Assembly (NCBI GenBank): GCA_015680685.1
Contig: MNCI01026966.1
Coordinates: 61,185 to 125,184 of the forward strand
Source of the DNA: Gnetum montanum
Taxonomy: Eukaryota; Streptophyta; Gnetopsida; Gnetales; Gnetaceae
Reading direction: 5' to 3'
DNA: 64,000 nucleotides
Positions 12,816 through 23,699 of this stretch are shown one piece after another. A program made the translations under genes and the position numbers. The notes beneath the pieces are model-generated. The model had not been told where the DNA came from, ran no database searches, and saw nothing but the letters and a program-made list of their open reading frames with translations. Numbering within the stretch: position 1 is the stretch's first letter; each line of letters begins with the position of its first letter.

Positions 12816-13217
12816 CAAAATGTGCCTTTGGTCTCCATATTGAAAGGGGGAAAGTTTTCAAACCCCCCATCCTTCCATGCTAGGAGTAGGTCAGATCTAC
12901 CCCCTTGCATGTGTTTTCAATGTAGAAAAATATCTACACCACATAAAATTGATCAAATTATCTTTTTTGGCATTCTAAAAGGCATTTTTAACACCCTACC
13001 CAAGCCCAAATATAGATACTAGGTGACTTTTTTCACTTTGGAAATAAGGGTTTGACCATTTATGAAGCATTTTTAGCCCTAAAAGTATAAAGTATGTGAA
13101 ATTGACCATTGTGAGTTACAATTTTCACATTTATAATGAAATTTTTCCTTGGGTTCCATGGGCTGAAAGCTACATGATGAAGATTGGTTATAACATGTAA
13201 AATTTTATGGTGTTTCA

Positions 13218-15744
13218 TGGGGGAGACTTCATCCACATTGGGCTTCTTACCCTTAGCATGTATGAATGAAGGAAAGTGAAAAGTGATCTAAATTGACTAC
13301 CTGGTAGCCATTTTTCAAAGGTTGGTGAACCCTAGACCTTGTTGGAACCCTCTAGAGCTTCTGAAAGCCCTAAATGTGGTTAATTATGGCATAAAAATAC
13401 CATCCCCCTCTCATCCACACTGGTGCCATCATGCCTATCATGGAAGAAAGGGGGAGACTACATGAGGCAATTAGAAGTCTCCAAACTAATGGATCTTGAC
13501 ACCCAACATTGACTATTAACCTCAAAAACCATGTAGGTTGACATGCATAGTTGATTGACTACTGATCTGGCCTAGATTTAACTTTCTTCATTGGGGAGAC
13601 CTCTTCCATGCTAAGCCTCCAACCCTTAGTGTGGATAGAATGGGGAATCATGAAAACCCCTTCAAAACCTTCATAATGATTAGAATTTGACCTTAGACAT
13701 TGATGGCCAATGCCAACAGCCCTATGGATACTCATGCATAGTCAAATTGATCATAAAAGCTAAGAAAACCCCTTCGCTCTAATTATCCATGTTGAGCATG
13801 GAAGCCCTAGTGTGAAAAAAGGGGGGAAAGCTAAAAATTTACTTAATAACCTTTGGAGCAACCAAATTTTAACATCATGTATCAGCAACCAATGATAGCA
13901 AGCTTGGAAGACTTCATGCATAGCTGGAAATGATTGAAAATGATAAAAATAGGGTCTTCAAGTTTCTCTATGCTAGGAGTTTCTCCCTCCATGTTGTTCA
14001 ATGGGGAAGAAGAGGGAGAACTTTGGGGATACCTTGAAATTACCTCTAGACACCTCAAGTTCACAGGCTGTAGCTTTACACAAATAATACTATTAGTTTC
14101 ACACCTCTTGAAGTCCTTAAACCTTACAAAAGTGATCATAAATGGCCAAAAATATTCTCCTAATTTTCCACACTAGGCATGAAAGCCCTAGTGTTGAAAA
14201 AAGAGGGGAATCCTAAAAGCCACTTAGCAACTCTTAAAATGATCAAATTTTGACACTAGGCAACAACAATTAACACTAGCAACCTTGGAGACCTACATGC
14301 ATGACCAAAAATAATGCAAAAAGATAAAACATTATTTTTCCCAAAATTTGCCACACTGAGCATAGCATCTCCAATGTGGGAAAATGGGGAAAAGCTTAAA
14401 AACCTATCGATAAAACCTACAATCTAGCCAAACTTGAGCTCAAACCCTTCTCGTTGAACCCAACAACCCTAGAAGCATGCATGCACCATCAATTGAGGTC
14501 AAAAGTGACCTAGATCTAGGATTTATGCTTCTTCCATGCTATGGATCCTTTCTTCCACATTAACCACTATATTCCTTGCATGGAAACTCAAAGGAGGACT
14601 TGTTTGAAGTTCCTAAACACCTCAGAATGACATCAAATGATCTTACATTCAGTTTAGAACCTTGCTAGCAGCCATTGAAGCCCTTAAACATCAAGAAATT
14701 AATTTTAGATGGCCAAAATATGGTTCCCCCTAGTTTTCCACACTAAGCTCAATAGCCAAAAAATGGAAAAATGGCAGCAAGCTCAGAAACCAATTGGGAG
14801 TACTCAAAACTGCCAAATTTTGACATGGAGACAGAGCCCTTATCCCTAACAACTCTAGGTGTTGACATGCATGATCGATTGTAACTTGAATTGGCCTAGA
14901 TATAGGATTCTTTCTTCTTACATGCTATAGTAACTCCCATGGTGTGGAAGCAATGGAAGAAAAGCTACTTTTCCACTTCTAGTTACAAGATGACACTTCG
15001 AAAAGCCAAAGATCTACACCAAAGAAGACCAAGACCTCATAGCCTCACGATATTGCTTGTTTAACCTTATTTCAACCTTGAAAATCCATTCCCCTCATTT
15101 TTACATACTAGAGTAACTCCCCTAGTGTGGAAATAGGGGGAAGATCTTAAGTACCCTTAAAAAGCCTTCAAGTGTACTTGAAATGAGCTAGAAGCTTGCA
15201 GAATCAAAGTCTATAGCCCTAGGAGCCTAGAAACCTAGTCAAAGTGCTTCTAAACCACTCTAAATTTACAAATCAAGCATTATTCCATTCTTCCACACTA
15301 AGGATACTATTATTTGCATGGAAAAATTAGGTGAAGCCATTTTGACATGCTTCAATACTTAAAATCAACTCAAACTATCTCAAAATGAAGCTAGAGAATG
15401 CACAACCTCTAGATATAGGTCTTGGATACCTGTTTAACCATGTTTGATCTTATTTTGGCTTGAATATTTGTCTCCCATACTAAGGCCCCTTTCTTCCATG
15501 CTAGCCAACATGGAAATAGGAGGGAAAGACTTTAGAACCTACTTTCTAGCCTTTATAGAACTTCGAAGTATTTAACCTTGATGGATCTAACCCTGTGCTA
15601 TCTTGGGGAGGTCTTGGAACCTTAATTTTGGATGTATGAACATCCCAAAACCTATTTTCATTGGTTTCCATGCTGAGGATCCTTGCTTCCATACTAAGCT
15701 CGGTGTGGAATCTTCAAAATAATTTATTGTTGGGTCTAAATAGG
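13218..15744 (+). repeat. Spacer of ~250-bp degenerate tandem units (F)
   Basis: No gene is seen. About nine or ten units repeat at 200-300 bp. Each has an inverted-repeat core of the type TTTTCCACACTAGG ... CCTAGTGTGGAA followed by a G-run, then 'gacatgcatg' and 'cctagatctag'-like blocks. The spacer aligns with 58200-61060. The core motif also recurs in this family's LTRs. Confidence 0.75.
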
Positions 15745-16170
15745 CCTAATAGATGTCTGAACTCACCTAATAGACTTATAGCCTTAGACGATGGCCCACC
15801 AAGGCCTAAAACTAGCAAAACCTAATAATTGTTTACCTATATTAGCTAAAGTTTTCAGTATATAGCCTATTTGCTTATGTTTACTTTAATACATAGTGTT
15901 TTGCCTTATTTTTAGACTTGTCTTGCATTATTTACCTTGTTGACCCTCTATGGCCTTTATACAGCCTTATGTGTTCTTTATTTGCCTTATTATAGCTTTA
16001 TTTAGCTTTTCTTGGCCTTTGAATGGTATGAAATTATGGGTTTGACCTCCTCTAATCACTATTTGACACCATGTGATCATGGCTTGCTAAGGCCTTAAAC
16101 TAGCATCATAGTCCACCAAGATTCTAAACTAGCATCATGGCCCACTAAGGCCTAAAATTGGCAAAATCAT
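15745..16170 (+). repeat. ~29-bp array before pol (F)
   Basis: Units such as 'ggcccaccaaggcctaaaactagca' at 15790-15825 and three more at 16075-16170, with AT-rich sequence between. They have the same orientation relative to the element as the array after protease in C. A further 210 bp up to the start of pol hold no feature I recognise. Confidence 0.7.
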
Positions 16171-16389
16171 AACCTTTTTTGAGCATTTGTAGCTTTGATC
16201 CTTATACTTTACTTTTTAAACCTTGATCTGACCTTTATTTGATCCTTATTACACTTTATTTGCTTGTTGTCACCCTATTGATAATCTTGGATGATCTTGT
16301 TTGCCTTAGATTTACATAATTTTATAGCATTTTAGCATTATTTATTCACTTTTAGCTATGTGACACTTAATATGCTTTTTCTTGACATG

Positions 16390-18010
16390 GAGTATCAAAG
16401 TATGAGTACTTAGGAGCAAATTAGTTTTCCTTTGTATCAACATGGACCTCATGGTGATGTTGAATGGTGTATCGACCTTGATTTTCTAAATCTTGAGACT
16501 AAGAGTCTTGTAGACTACATAGCCTCAATAGAAAAACCTCTAGAATGGCCTAAAAACTTAGCCAAAACCCTTGACTTAGACACAACAATAGAATCGAAGA
16601 CTCTCTAGTTGAGGTTCCTATCACAGCACATAGTGGTAAGGAGAAAACCCTTAAACTAAGTTCCTCACTGGAGCTTCAATATGCTTAAGACATTACCAAG
16701 GTATTACAAAGTAACATTAAGGTCTTTTCTTTGTCATATGAAGATATGTCAGGCTGAGACCCATGTTTAGTCTAGCACAACATCATACTAGATCCTAGAA
16801 TTAGACTAGTTAAGAAAAAAGTGCATAAAATTAAACCTGATTTGGCCTTAGCAATTCGTGATGAAATCTTAAAGTTCTACCAAGCTTGTTTCATTAGGGC
16901 TATCAATTATGTAAAATGGATGTCCAAAATAGTGGTAGTCCCTACAAAAAATGGAAGCATATGTATTTGCATCAATTTCCAAGACCTAAATAAATAAACC
17001 ATCAAGAATGAATTTCCTTTACCTAGTATTGATCAACTTATTAATACTACAGTTAGACATTCCTTGTTATCCTTTATGGATGGATTCTTGAGATATAACT
17101 AAATTAGGATGAACCTAGAGCACCAACTTAGCATGACCTTCATGACGCCTTGGGGGACCTTCTACTATACTATGATTTCCTTTGGCCTTAAGAATGCCAA
17201 AGCAACCTATCAATGAGCCACGATCTATATATTCAATGATTACATACTAGGTTTGCTTAATGGTTACATAGATGTCATAGTGGTTAAGCCCAAGATGGCC
17301 AATGACCATGGTAATGACCTAGACCTTTTGCTTAAATGATGCCTCAAGTACAAGCTTAGGCTCAATCCCAAGCAGTGTGTCTTTGGTGTCAAGATCAGTA
17401 AGATGTTTGGCTTTGCAATCCTTGAAGCAAGGATATGTGTTGATCTTAATATGCTTAAGGCCATATCTAAATTAGCAATGCTTACCAACCTTAAGGAGAT
17501 TCAAGAATTATAAGATAGATTACAATTTATTCATAGGTTTGTTACTAAGTTATGGATAAGCTACAACCCATGCAACACTTAAGAAAGGGGTGCACTATGA
17601 GTGGATAGCTCAATGTCAAGAGGCCTTTGAAAACCTTAAGCAAAAATTTAAAAAAACTACTAATAGCCTATCCTCTATAAGAGCGTAAACTATTTTACAT
17701 CTACCTTGCCATCTCTAATACATCCATTGCCTCTCTATGCTATCAAATCATGATGATGAAGAAAAATACATGTATACTACCTTAGCCATGTGTTAGTTGC
17801 ACACACGACCTGATACACTGAAGTGGAGAAGTATTATCTAACACTAGTCTTTCTTTTGAATAAGTGGAGACACTACCTCTTCAAAACCCAAGTCATTGTC
17901 ATTCTCAAGGACTACTCATAGTCATAATGATCATCATTTACAAAAGTAGTCATATATCCTAATGAAAAGCCATAAGCATAAACTTTGACCTTCATTATGT
18001 CTCTCAATCA
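16390..18010 (+). pseudogene. Reverse transcriptase and RNase H, element F (broken)
   Basis: An upstream segment (SLVDYIASIEKPLEW near 16505) leads into RT. Recognisable RT blocks are KNGSICICINFQDLN (about 16950), LLSFMDGF (about 17065), MTPWGTFYYTMISFGLKNAKATYQ-type sequence (17140-17215) and RLNPKQCVFGV (about 17360). The catalytic YVDD is replaced by YIDV near 17265. A TGA at 17214-17216 stands where R is expected, as CGA to TGA decay would give. The classical RNase H follows at about 17600-17900 with several stops. Element C, at 62608-62640, retains YVDD. Confidence 0.82.
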
Positions 18011-18109
18011 TCAATGAAAGGTTAAGCTATAGCCATACAACTCACAATTTCACCAGTTGATGATCAAGTAGCCATAGATCCTAAATTCCCTAAAGAATAC
18101 ATTAACATA

Positions 18110-18640
18110 GTTAGCCTAGTGCTCAATGGTTATGAGGTAGTCATGCACTTTAATGAAGCTTCAACTGCCCATGGAACCAATGCTGATGCCATCATAAAAT
18201 TTTCATCTAGTGAAATCCAATCATTCACTTATAGTGTTGAGTTCCCATGTACCAACAACATATCAGAGTATGAGGATTTGATTAGGAGGATGATGGTAGC
18301 TTGTGACCTAGGAATTAGACACTTACTGATCAAAGGCAATTCACAACTCATGGTTAACCAAGTAACTGAATTCTATGCATACAAAGCTAAGCACTTACAA
18401 CCTTACTATGACTAAGGGAAGAAATTTTTGCAACAATTCACAAGCATTGATATCCAACACATACCCAAAAATGAGAATTCTATAGCCAATTTCATTGCAA
18501 CATTAGCCCTTGCTATAATGCTAGATGTGTTTTTCAAGTTATCCACCTTAACCATGGACTCTTCTACTCCTATCACCCAGAACATTGAGGATACCTTTGT
18601 GGCCATCATTCATACTACTTCTTCCAAGGATTGATATGAT
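18110..18640 (+). pseudogene. Second (plant-type) RNase H, element F
   Basis: Reads with HFNEASTAHGTNADAIIKF, then CTNNISEYEDLIRRMMVACD, then LLIKGNSQLMVNQV. This order (D-G-A-S-like start, TNN.SEYEALI, a D/N-SQLV box) is that of the extra RNase H found between the first RNase H and integrase in Tat-lineage elements. Some catalytic acids look substituted. It is one of the longer open stretches in F's pol. The C copy is at 63496-63696. Confidence 0.78.
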
Positions 18641-18719
18641 GATATTAAATTTTACCTTATGCATGGTGAATCCTCATAAGGCCTAGCTACTACTCAAAAA
18701 GACATTGTACAAAAGCAAT

Positions 18720-19752
18720 CAAAGTAGTATGTCATTGTAGGTGATAACCTAGTATGTCGACAATCCTATGATGGCATACTCCTAAAGTGCTTAGGTAAAA
18801 CCAAAGCTAGAATAGTCCTAGATGAGGTTCATGAGGATGCTTGTGGAGGACATATAGGACTGAGAGCTATGGCTACTAAGATTAGATGGTTAGGCTATTA
18901 GTGGCCCCATATGGAAAATGATTGCTTGCAAAAGGTTAAGCAATCTGACACATGCCAACGATATAGCAAGCTTATACATATATCACCAACTAAGTTACAT
19001 ACCACTCAAATAACATGATCATTTCAATGGTGGGGATTGGATATCATTGGACCCATAATACCTACGTCTTCTACAAGACATAGCTTCATCATCACTACAA
19101 CCGAATACTTTACTAAGTGGGTAGAGGCTATTTTCCTAAGGAAGACTACATCTGGGAAAGTCTACAAATTCATCCTAAATAGCATTGTAGCCTGTTTTAA
19201 CATATCCATAACCATAGTTATAGATAATGAACCATAATTTAGTAGCCATCAAACAAATTATTTCTATCACAACCTAGGTATTAAGCATTCTTTCTCATCA
19301 CCCTATTACCCTCAAGCCAATGGACAAGTAGAAGCAAACAACAAGGCCATCATGAACTTACTCAAAAAGATGCTCAACAATAGCAAACACAAGTGGCATA
19401 AGTGGCTTGTCCATGGACTATGAGCATACGAAACAACCTATTGCATGGAAACTGGTATGACGCCTTATAGCCTAGTGTATGTTTCTAAAGCTATTTGACC
19501 TCTTGAATTGTAGGTGCAATCACTCCAAGTAGTCTTGACCAACTTTATTAATGATGAGAAAAATAAGAAGTTGCAAATGGTAACCTTGGATTTAGTGGAG
19601 GAGCAATGTATTCAAGGGGTTATTCACATTAAGAACTATCAAGAGGGGCAAAAGTGGAAGCATCACCATAACTTGATTGTGTGTAAGATCAAGGAGGATG
19701 ACCTATTCCTCAAGGTCGTTCATGAGCATGTGAACAAATTGTTAGCTAACTA
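18720..19752 (+). pseudogene. Integrase, element F (broken)
   Basis: The zinc-binding region has VHEDACGGHIGL (two His) and TCQRYSK, with the last Cys changed. Catalytic D-D-E positions are visible as WGLDIIGPI (about 19033), VIDNEP (about 19225) and ANGQVEANNKAI (about 19318). A TAA at 19235-19237 falls where the usual DNGPQF motif has Q. The C-terminal part (19514-19752) is Lys/Glu-rich and ends at TAG before the 3' non-coding region. No chromodomain was seen. Confidence 0.83.
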
Positions 19753-20108
19753 GGAAGTTTCCTTTATTGTTACTAGAGCCTACAGAAATGGTGCATTTAG
19801 AATAGCTAACATGGATCGAAATGAGCTAATCAATTTGGTTAATAATTCCTATCTAAAGGCATACTACATGTAGCCAATGAACATCAGCAAATGAGCTTTC
19901 TTTTGATAGTTTGGTATGACCTTAAATTGGCCACATAGCTTGCTAGGACCTTAAACTAGTACCATGGCCTGCCACGGCCATAAACTAACAACTTTGGTAA
20001 CTTGGATAGCTTAATTCTCATGTTGCCTATATGCATTATAGTGCTATAATATGTAGTTTTATTTTATGTTCTTTATTGGTGCCTCTTAGTTCAATCCTCT
20101 AGACACCA
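19753..20108 (+). other. 3' untranslated region of element F
   Basis: No gene. It includes two or three decayed units of the 29-bp array ('catggcctgccacggccataaac') near 19920-20000. Confidence 0.6.
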
Positions 20109-20123
20109 ACAAAGAGGGGCCAT
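20109..20123 (+). other. Polypurine tract of element F
   Basis: CAACAAAGAGGGGCCAT lies directly before the 3' LTR start at 20124. Element B has almost the same tract (minus strand, ATCAACAAAGAGGGACCAA) next to its 3' LTR, which supports both calls. Confidence 0.75.
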
Positions 20124-20774
20124 TAAAACACTAGAAAAATTTGCATGTTATAGTTAATTTTCATCATGTAGCTTTCACCCCATGAAACCCAAGGTAAAAC
20201 TTCATTTTAAATGTGAATATTGTAATACAAAGTGGCAATTTTGCATACTTTATACTTTTGGGATTGAAAATTCCTCATAAGTGATCCAAGCCTCATTCCC
20301 CAAGTGAAAAGAAGTTACCTAATGTCTATATTTGGGCTTGGAAAGGTCAAAAATCCATTTTATAATGTTAACAAGGTAATTTGATGGGTTTTATGGGAAG
20401 TATACATATTTCTATGCTATAAACACATGCAAGGGGTAAATCTCACCTACCCCCAATGTGGAAGGATGAGGGTTTTAAAAAATTTCTTCCTTTAGCATGG
20501 AGACTGCATGCATAGCTTGGAACCTTTCCTCCTCAACGTGGATGTTTTCCCTAGCATGGAGTCTTTAGCCCAAGTTTTGAAAATGATATCCCCTAGTGTG
20601 GAAGCCACAAAAGCCAAAATTCATCACTTCATAAACTTCAACATTGACCAACCACTTCAGCAATCATGGTGGAGAGCTCAATGTGGAAGATTCATCTCCA
20701 GCATGGAATGTGTGCAATGGTTAATATTCATACTAAATGAAATGTTCATGAGGGGAAGCACTTACTATGTATAG
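20124..20774 (+). mobile_element. 3' LTR of element F, truncated
   Basis: Aligns with the first ~770 bp of the LTR at 20775, including 'atttgcatgttatag' and 'gcacttactat'. It stops inside that last block, where the second LTR begins. This is what insertion of C into F's LTR would leave. Confidence 0.75.
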
Positions 20775-22187
20775 TGAAACACCACAAAAATTTGCATGTT
20801 ATAGCTAATCTTCATCATGTATCTTTCACCCCATGAAACCTAAGGCAACACTTCACTATAAATGTGAAAATTGTAAACCACAATGGGAAATTTCACATAC
20901 TTTATACTTTTGGAGCTAAAAAATGCCTCATAAGTGGTTAGAGACTTATTACCAAAGTGAAAAAAGATACATAGTATCTATATTTGGGCTTGGTGAGTTA
21001 AAAATGCATTTTGGAACATCAAAAAGGGCAATTTGATGGGTTTTATTGGGGGTATACATTTTTCTATGCTAGAAACACATGTAGGGGGTAGATCTCATCT
21101 ACCCTCAGCATGTAAGGATGGGAGTTTTGGGAACTTTCCCCCCTTAAACATGGAGACCACATGCATAGCCTAGAAACTTTTTCCCCCTCAATGTGGAAGT
21201 TTGCCCCCAACCTTAAAAGTTTTCCTGCAACTTGGAAACTTTTCCCCTAGCTTGGAAACCTTCCCCACTCCCAACTTGGAAACTTTTCCTTCTCAACGTG
21301 GAATTTTTTCCCCTTCAATGTAGAATTTTTTTTCCTAGTATGGAGGCTTCATTTCCAACATGGAAAATTCAATCCCCTAGTGTGGAAGCCACAAAAGCAA
21401 AAAATTCATCACTTCATGCACTTCAATGTTGACTAGCCACTTCAACAAGCATGGTGGAGAGCTTAATGTGAAAGATTCATCTCCAATGTGGAAGATGTAT
21501 CCCAGTTACTATTTATAGTAAGCAAAATGGCCATGGGGAAAAGCACTTACTATTGATAGTAACCCACAAATTTGGGCACCCATCTCACCTAAATTTGCAG
21601 CAAACTTGCAACTATTTCTTAGCCAATTTGTAGCCATTTTTATAGTCAAATAATAGCCAATTTGCAGCCCCATTCATGGCCTAAAGATCCTATAAAAGCC
21701 AACTTCTAATACCATTTATAGGTTCCAACAATTTTTCTCATGGTGGAGCAATTTTTTTAGCAAATTTTAGCATTATCAAACAATTTGTGCACATACAATT
21801 CCACACTTGGGGCATTTTTAAGCATTGAAGAGCTCTTGCAAGTTTCCATACTTTCATTCTCTTGAATCCTAGTGTGGAAGCATTGTAACCTTGAGTAACC
21901 TAGCTTGTAGATCAAAGGTCATAGCATCGAAGGAAGGTTCAATAGTATTAGGAGTGGCTTAGCACCCAGATCGTGGAGAAAATCACATTAGCTTCAATAG
22001 GCTTTGAACTCTTGTATAAGTAAACCCCCTTATTTATTATCCATGCACCATTTGTACACATTTCTCTTTCTTAATAAATTTTTAAGTTTTAACTTTTATG
22101 TTTAAAAATAAATTTTATTTTCTATGCATTATTCAGATCTTTTTATATTTCCATGTTTTTCATCTCATAAGTCCCTAGTTGATCTAT
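20775..22187 (+). mobile_element. 5' LTR of element C
   Basis: Starts TGAAACACC. It has a TATA box at 21690-21698, polyadenylation signal AATAAA at 22073-22078, and a minisatellite-like block of 'cccaacttggaaactttt' units at about 21180-21365. The inner end is inferred from the candidate primer site. It aligns with A's LTR. Confidence 0.78.
21690..21698 (+). promoter_or_regulatory. LTR TATA box (C)
   Basis: CTATAAAAG, identical to A's. AATAAA follows about 380 bp downstream, a plausible U3-R-U5 arrangement. Confidence 0.6.
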
Positions 22188-22205
22188 TGGACCAGCTAGG
22201 GTACC
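22188..22205 (+). other. Candidate primer binding site (C)
   Basis: TGGACCAGCTAGGGTACC, conserved with A. The tRNA is not identified. Confidence 0.4.
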
Positions 22206-23690
22206 TCAAATCCCATTTCTAGCATGGAGGTGTTAGGGATTTAGGGTTGGGAAACTACTACATAGAGGATTCTTGGTTTTTTTCTAGTGATCAAGTTTTT
22301 TGGTCAAAACAATTTTTCTTAGCACTAAAAGGAGGGCCTTCATCTAAATTTTGTCACTAGATCTATTCTTTTTGTTTCATTTGCAAGATTTCCCTTGATT
22401 TCTTTTAGGCAAACCTTTGAAGAATCAATGCTAGTCTTTCCCTCTCCAAAACTATAGCATGGAAGTTGCAGATGGTTGGGTTTTGGCTTTTCATAGCATT
22501 TGCTGTGAATTTTACAACCCAAAGCCAATGTTGATATTCTTTCCCTCCTATTATTTATGCCTTTTTACTACCAAAACATTTGTCTCTAGTTTTTAACTCT
22601 TCCATGAGTTGGCTTTCCTCCTCCCTACCCTCTCTCCCACCGCACTCCCCACACACCCCTCCCCCCCTTCCCCATCCTCAACACCCCTCCCCTTTTATTT
22701 TTTCAAGTTGAGAAAAGTGGTAGCTAGCTAAACCAAAAATTTACTAGAAAAACATCAACTTTCCACTTTTTTTTTCAGTCTTCCCATCATCAACATTGAG
22801 GTAGGAGGTGTGAGATTCCCATCATCTCATCCCCATATGCCCCCGCCACCCCACCTTCTTTCCTCCCTCTATCATACCTAGTTTAGAAGCAGTTGGAAGG
22901 CTAGTGTTGATGAAGTTTGAAACTAATTTAATAGCAAGATCTACTTTTATTGCATGTTGAAAGCCATTTTCTAATTTTTTGAAGCCAAAAATTCAAATGA
23001 GATCCAATGCTACCTTCACCTCCTTTAGCAAAAACCTCAAGATGGAAGCTATAGGCAATTTGAGTGCTAAAATGTTACATCTACTGTGAACTCCCAGAGT
23101 AAAGCCAGTGTGAAAGCCTTAATAAACGTAATTTTTGTTGCTATATTCTTCACAAGTAAACTAACATTTGTTTCCATACCAACTAAGCCTACTTTTCCCT
23201 CCATTTTGGTAAAAGTCGGTAGCTTGCCAAAACCATCTTTGGAAACTACCAAGTTTCCATTTTGGTCTTCAAAATTTCCACCCTCTCTCCATTGTTGGAA
23301 TAAGGTGTGAGATCTCCATTATCTCATCCACCTTCTTTCCCCACACACCCCACCAACCCCCACCCCACACCCCCCCCCCTCCTTGCCATACCTAGCATAA
23401 AGGTAGTTGGAAGGCCAACTTGGTTGAGGTTTGAAGCCAATGTTTCCAATATTCCATTTCAAGTAAAGGGGCAAAGCCCCCTTATTTCCACTTACTAATT
23501 ATAGTTAATACATCAATTTTTGCCATTTTTATTTCCTCTAATAGTTTTTTAATTTCATTCATTGGAATTTACTCCTATTTTACCATTTATAGCCTATTTT
23601 TAAGCAATTCTTAGCACTATAGCCATGTCTTTTTGAAAATCCACCAAATTGTCCTTCACCTTCACTAGCAAAGATCATAACCAACAAGTC
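22206..23690 (+). repeat. Leader of C with a direct duplication
   Basis: No gene. Two diverged copies (about 22780-23270 and 23270-23500) share 'ggtgtgagat' plus 'cccatcatctcatcc' and 'catacctag' plus 'gttggaaggc' blocks. C-rich tracts lie near 22640-22690 and 23340-23385. The counterpart is in A's leader. Confidence 0.7.
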
Positions 23691-23699
23691 ATGAGGTTG

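Larger units (their letters stand above)
1..13217 (-). mobile_element. Element A: Tat-like Ty3/gypsy LTR retrotransposon, 5' part
   Basis: Read on the minus strand the order is 5' LTR (13217 to about 11670), leader, gag, protease, 29-bp array, an opposite-strand multi-exon gene, and the start of a spacer that runs off the left end of the window. The LTR, leader, gag-protease and antisense gene all match element C in order and sequence. The outer LTR end (TGAAACACC, minus strand) abuts sequence that aligns with C's spacer near 58200, so A was inserted into the spacer of a relative (F). Reverse transcriptase and integrase of A would lie left of the window. The far target-site duplication is not visible. 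All frames are broken, so the copy is not functional as it stands. Confidence 0.82.
11670..13217 (-). mobile_element. 5' LTR of element A
   Basis: Begins TGAAACACC (outer end at 13217, minus strand), the same start as C (20775), F (20124, TG mutated to TA) and B (35917). It aligns along its length with C's LTR, including TATA box and minisatellite. The inner end is set only by the candidate primer site, so it is uncertain by some tens of bases. Confidence 0.78.
13218..20774 (+). mobile_element. Element F: 3' half of a Tat-like Ty3/gypsy element
   Basis: Spacer with ~250-bp units, array, RT-RNase H-second RNase H-integrase, polypurine tract, then the first ~650 bp of a 3' LTR. The left part is cut by insertion of A at 13217/13218. 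The LTR is cut at 20774/20775 by the LTR of C. The missing halves should lie beyond the outer ends of A and C, outside the window. The spacer aligns co-linearly with C (58200-61060), and pol aligns with C's pol from 61740 on. Confidence 0.8.
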
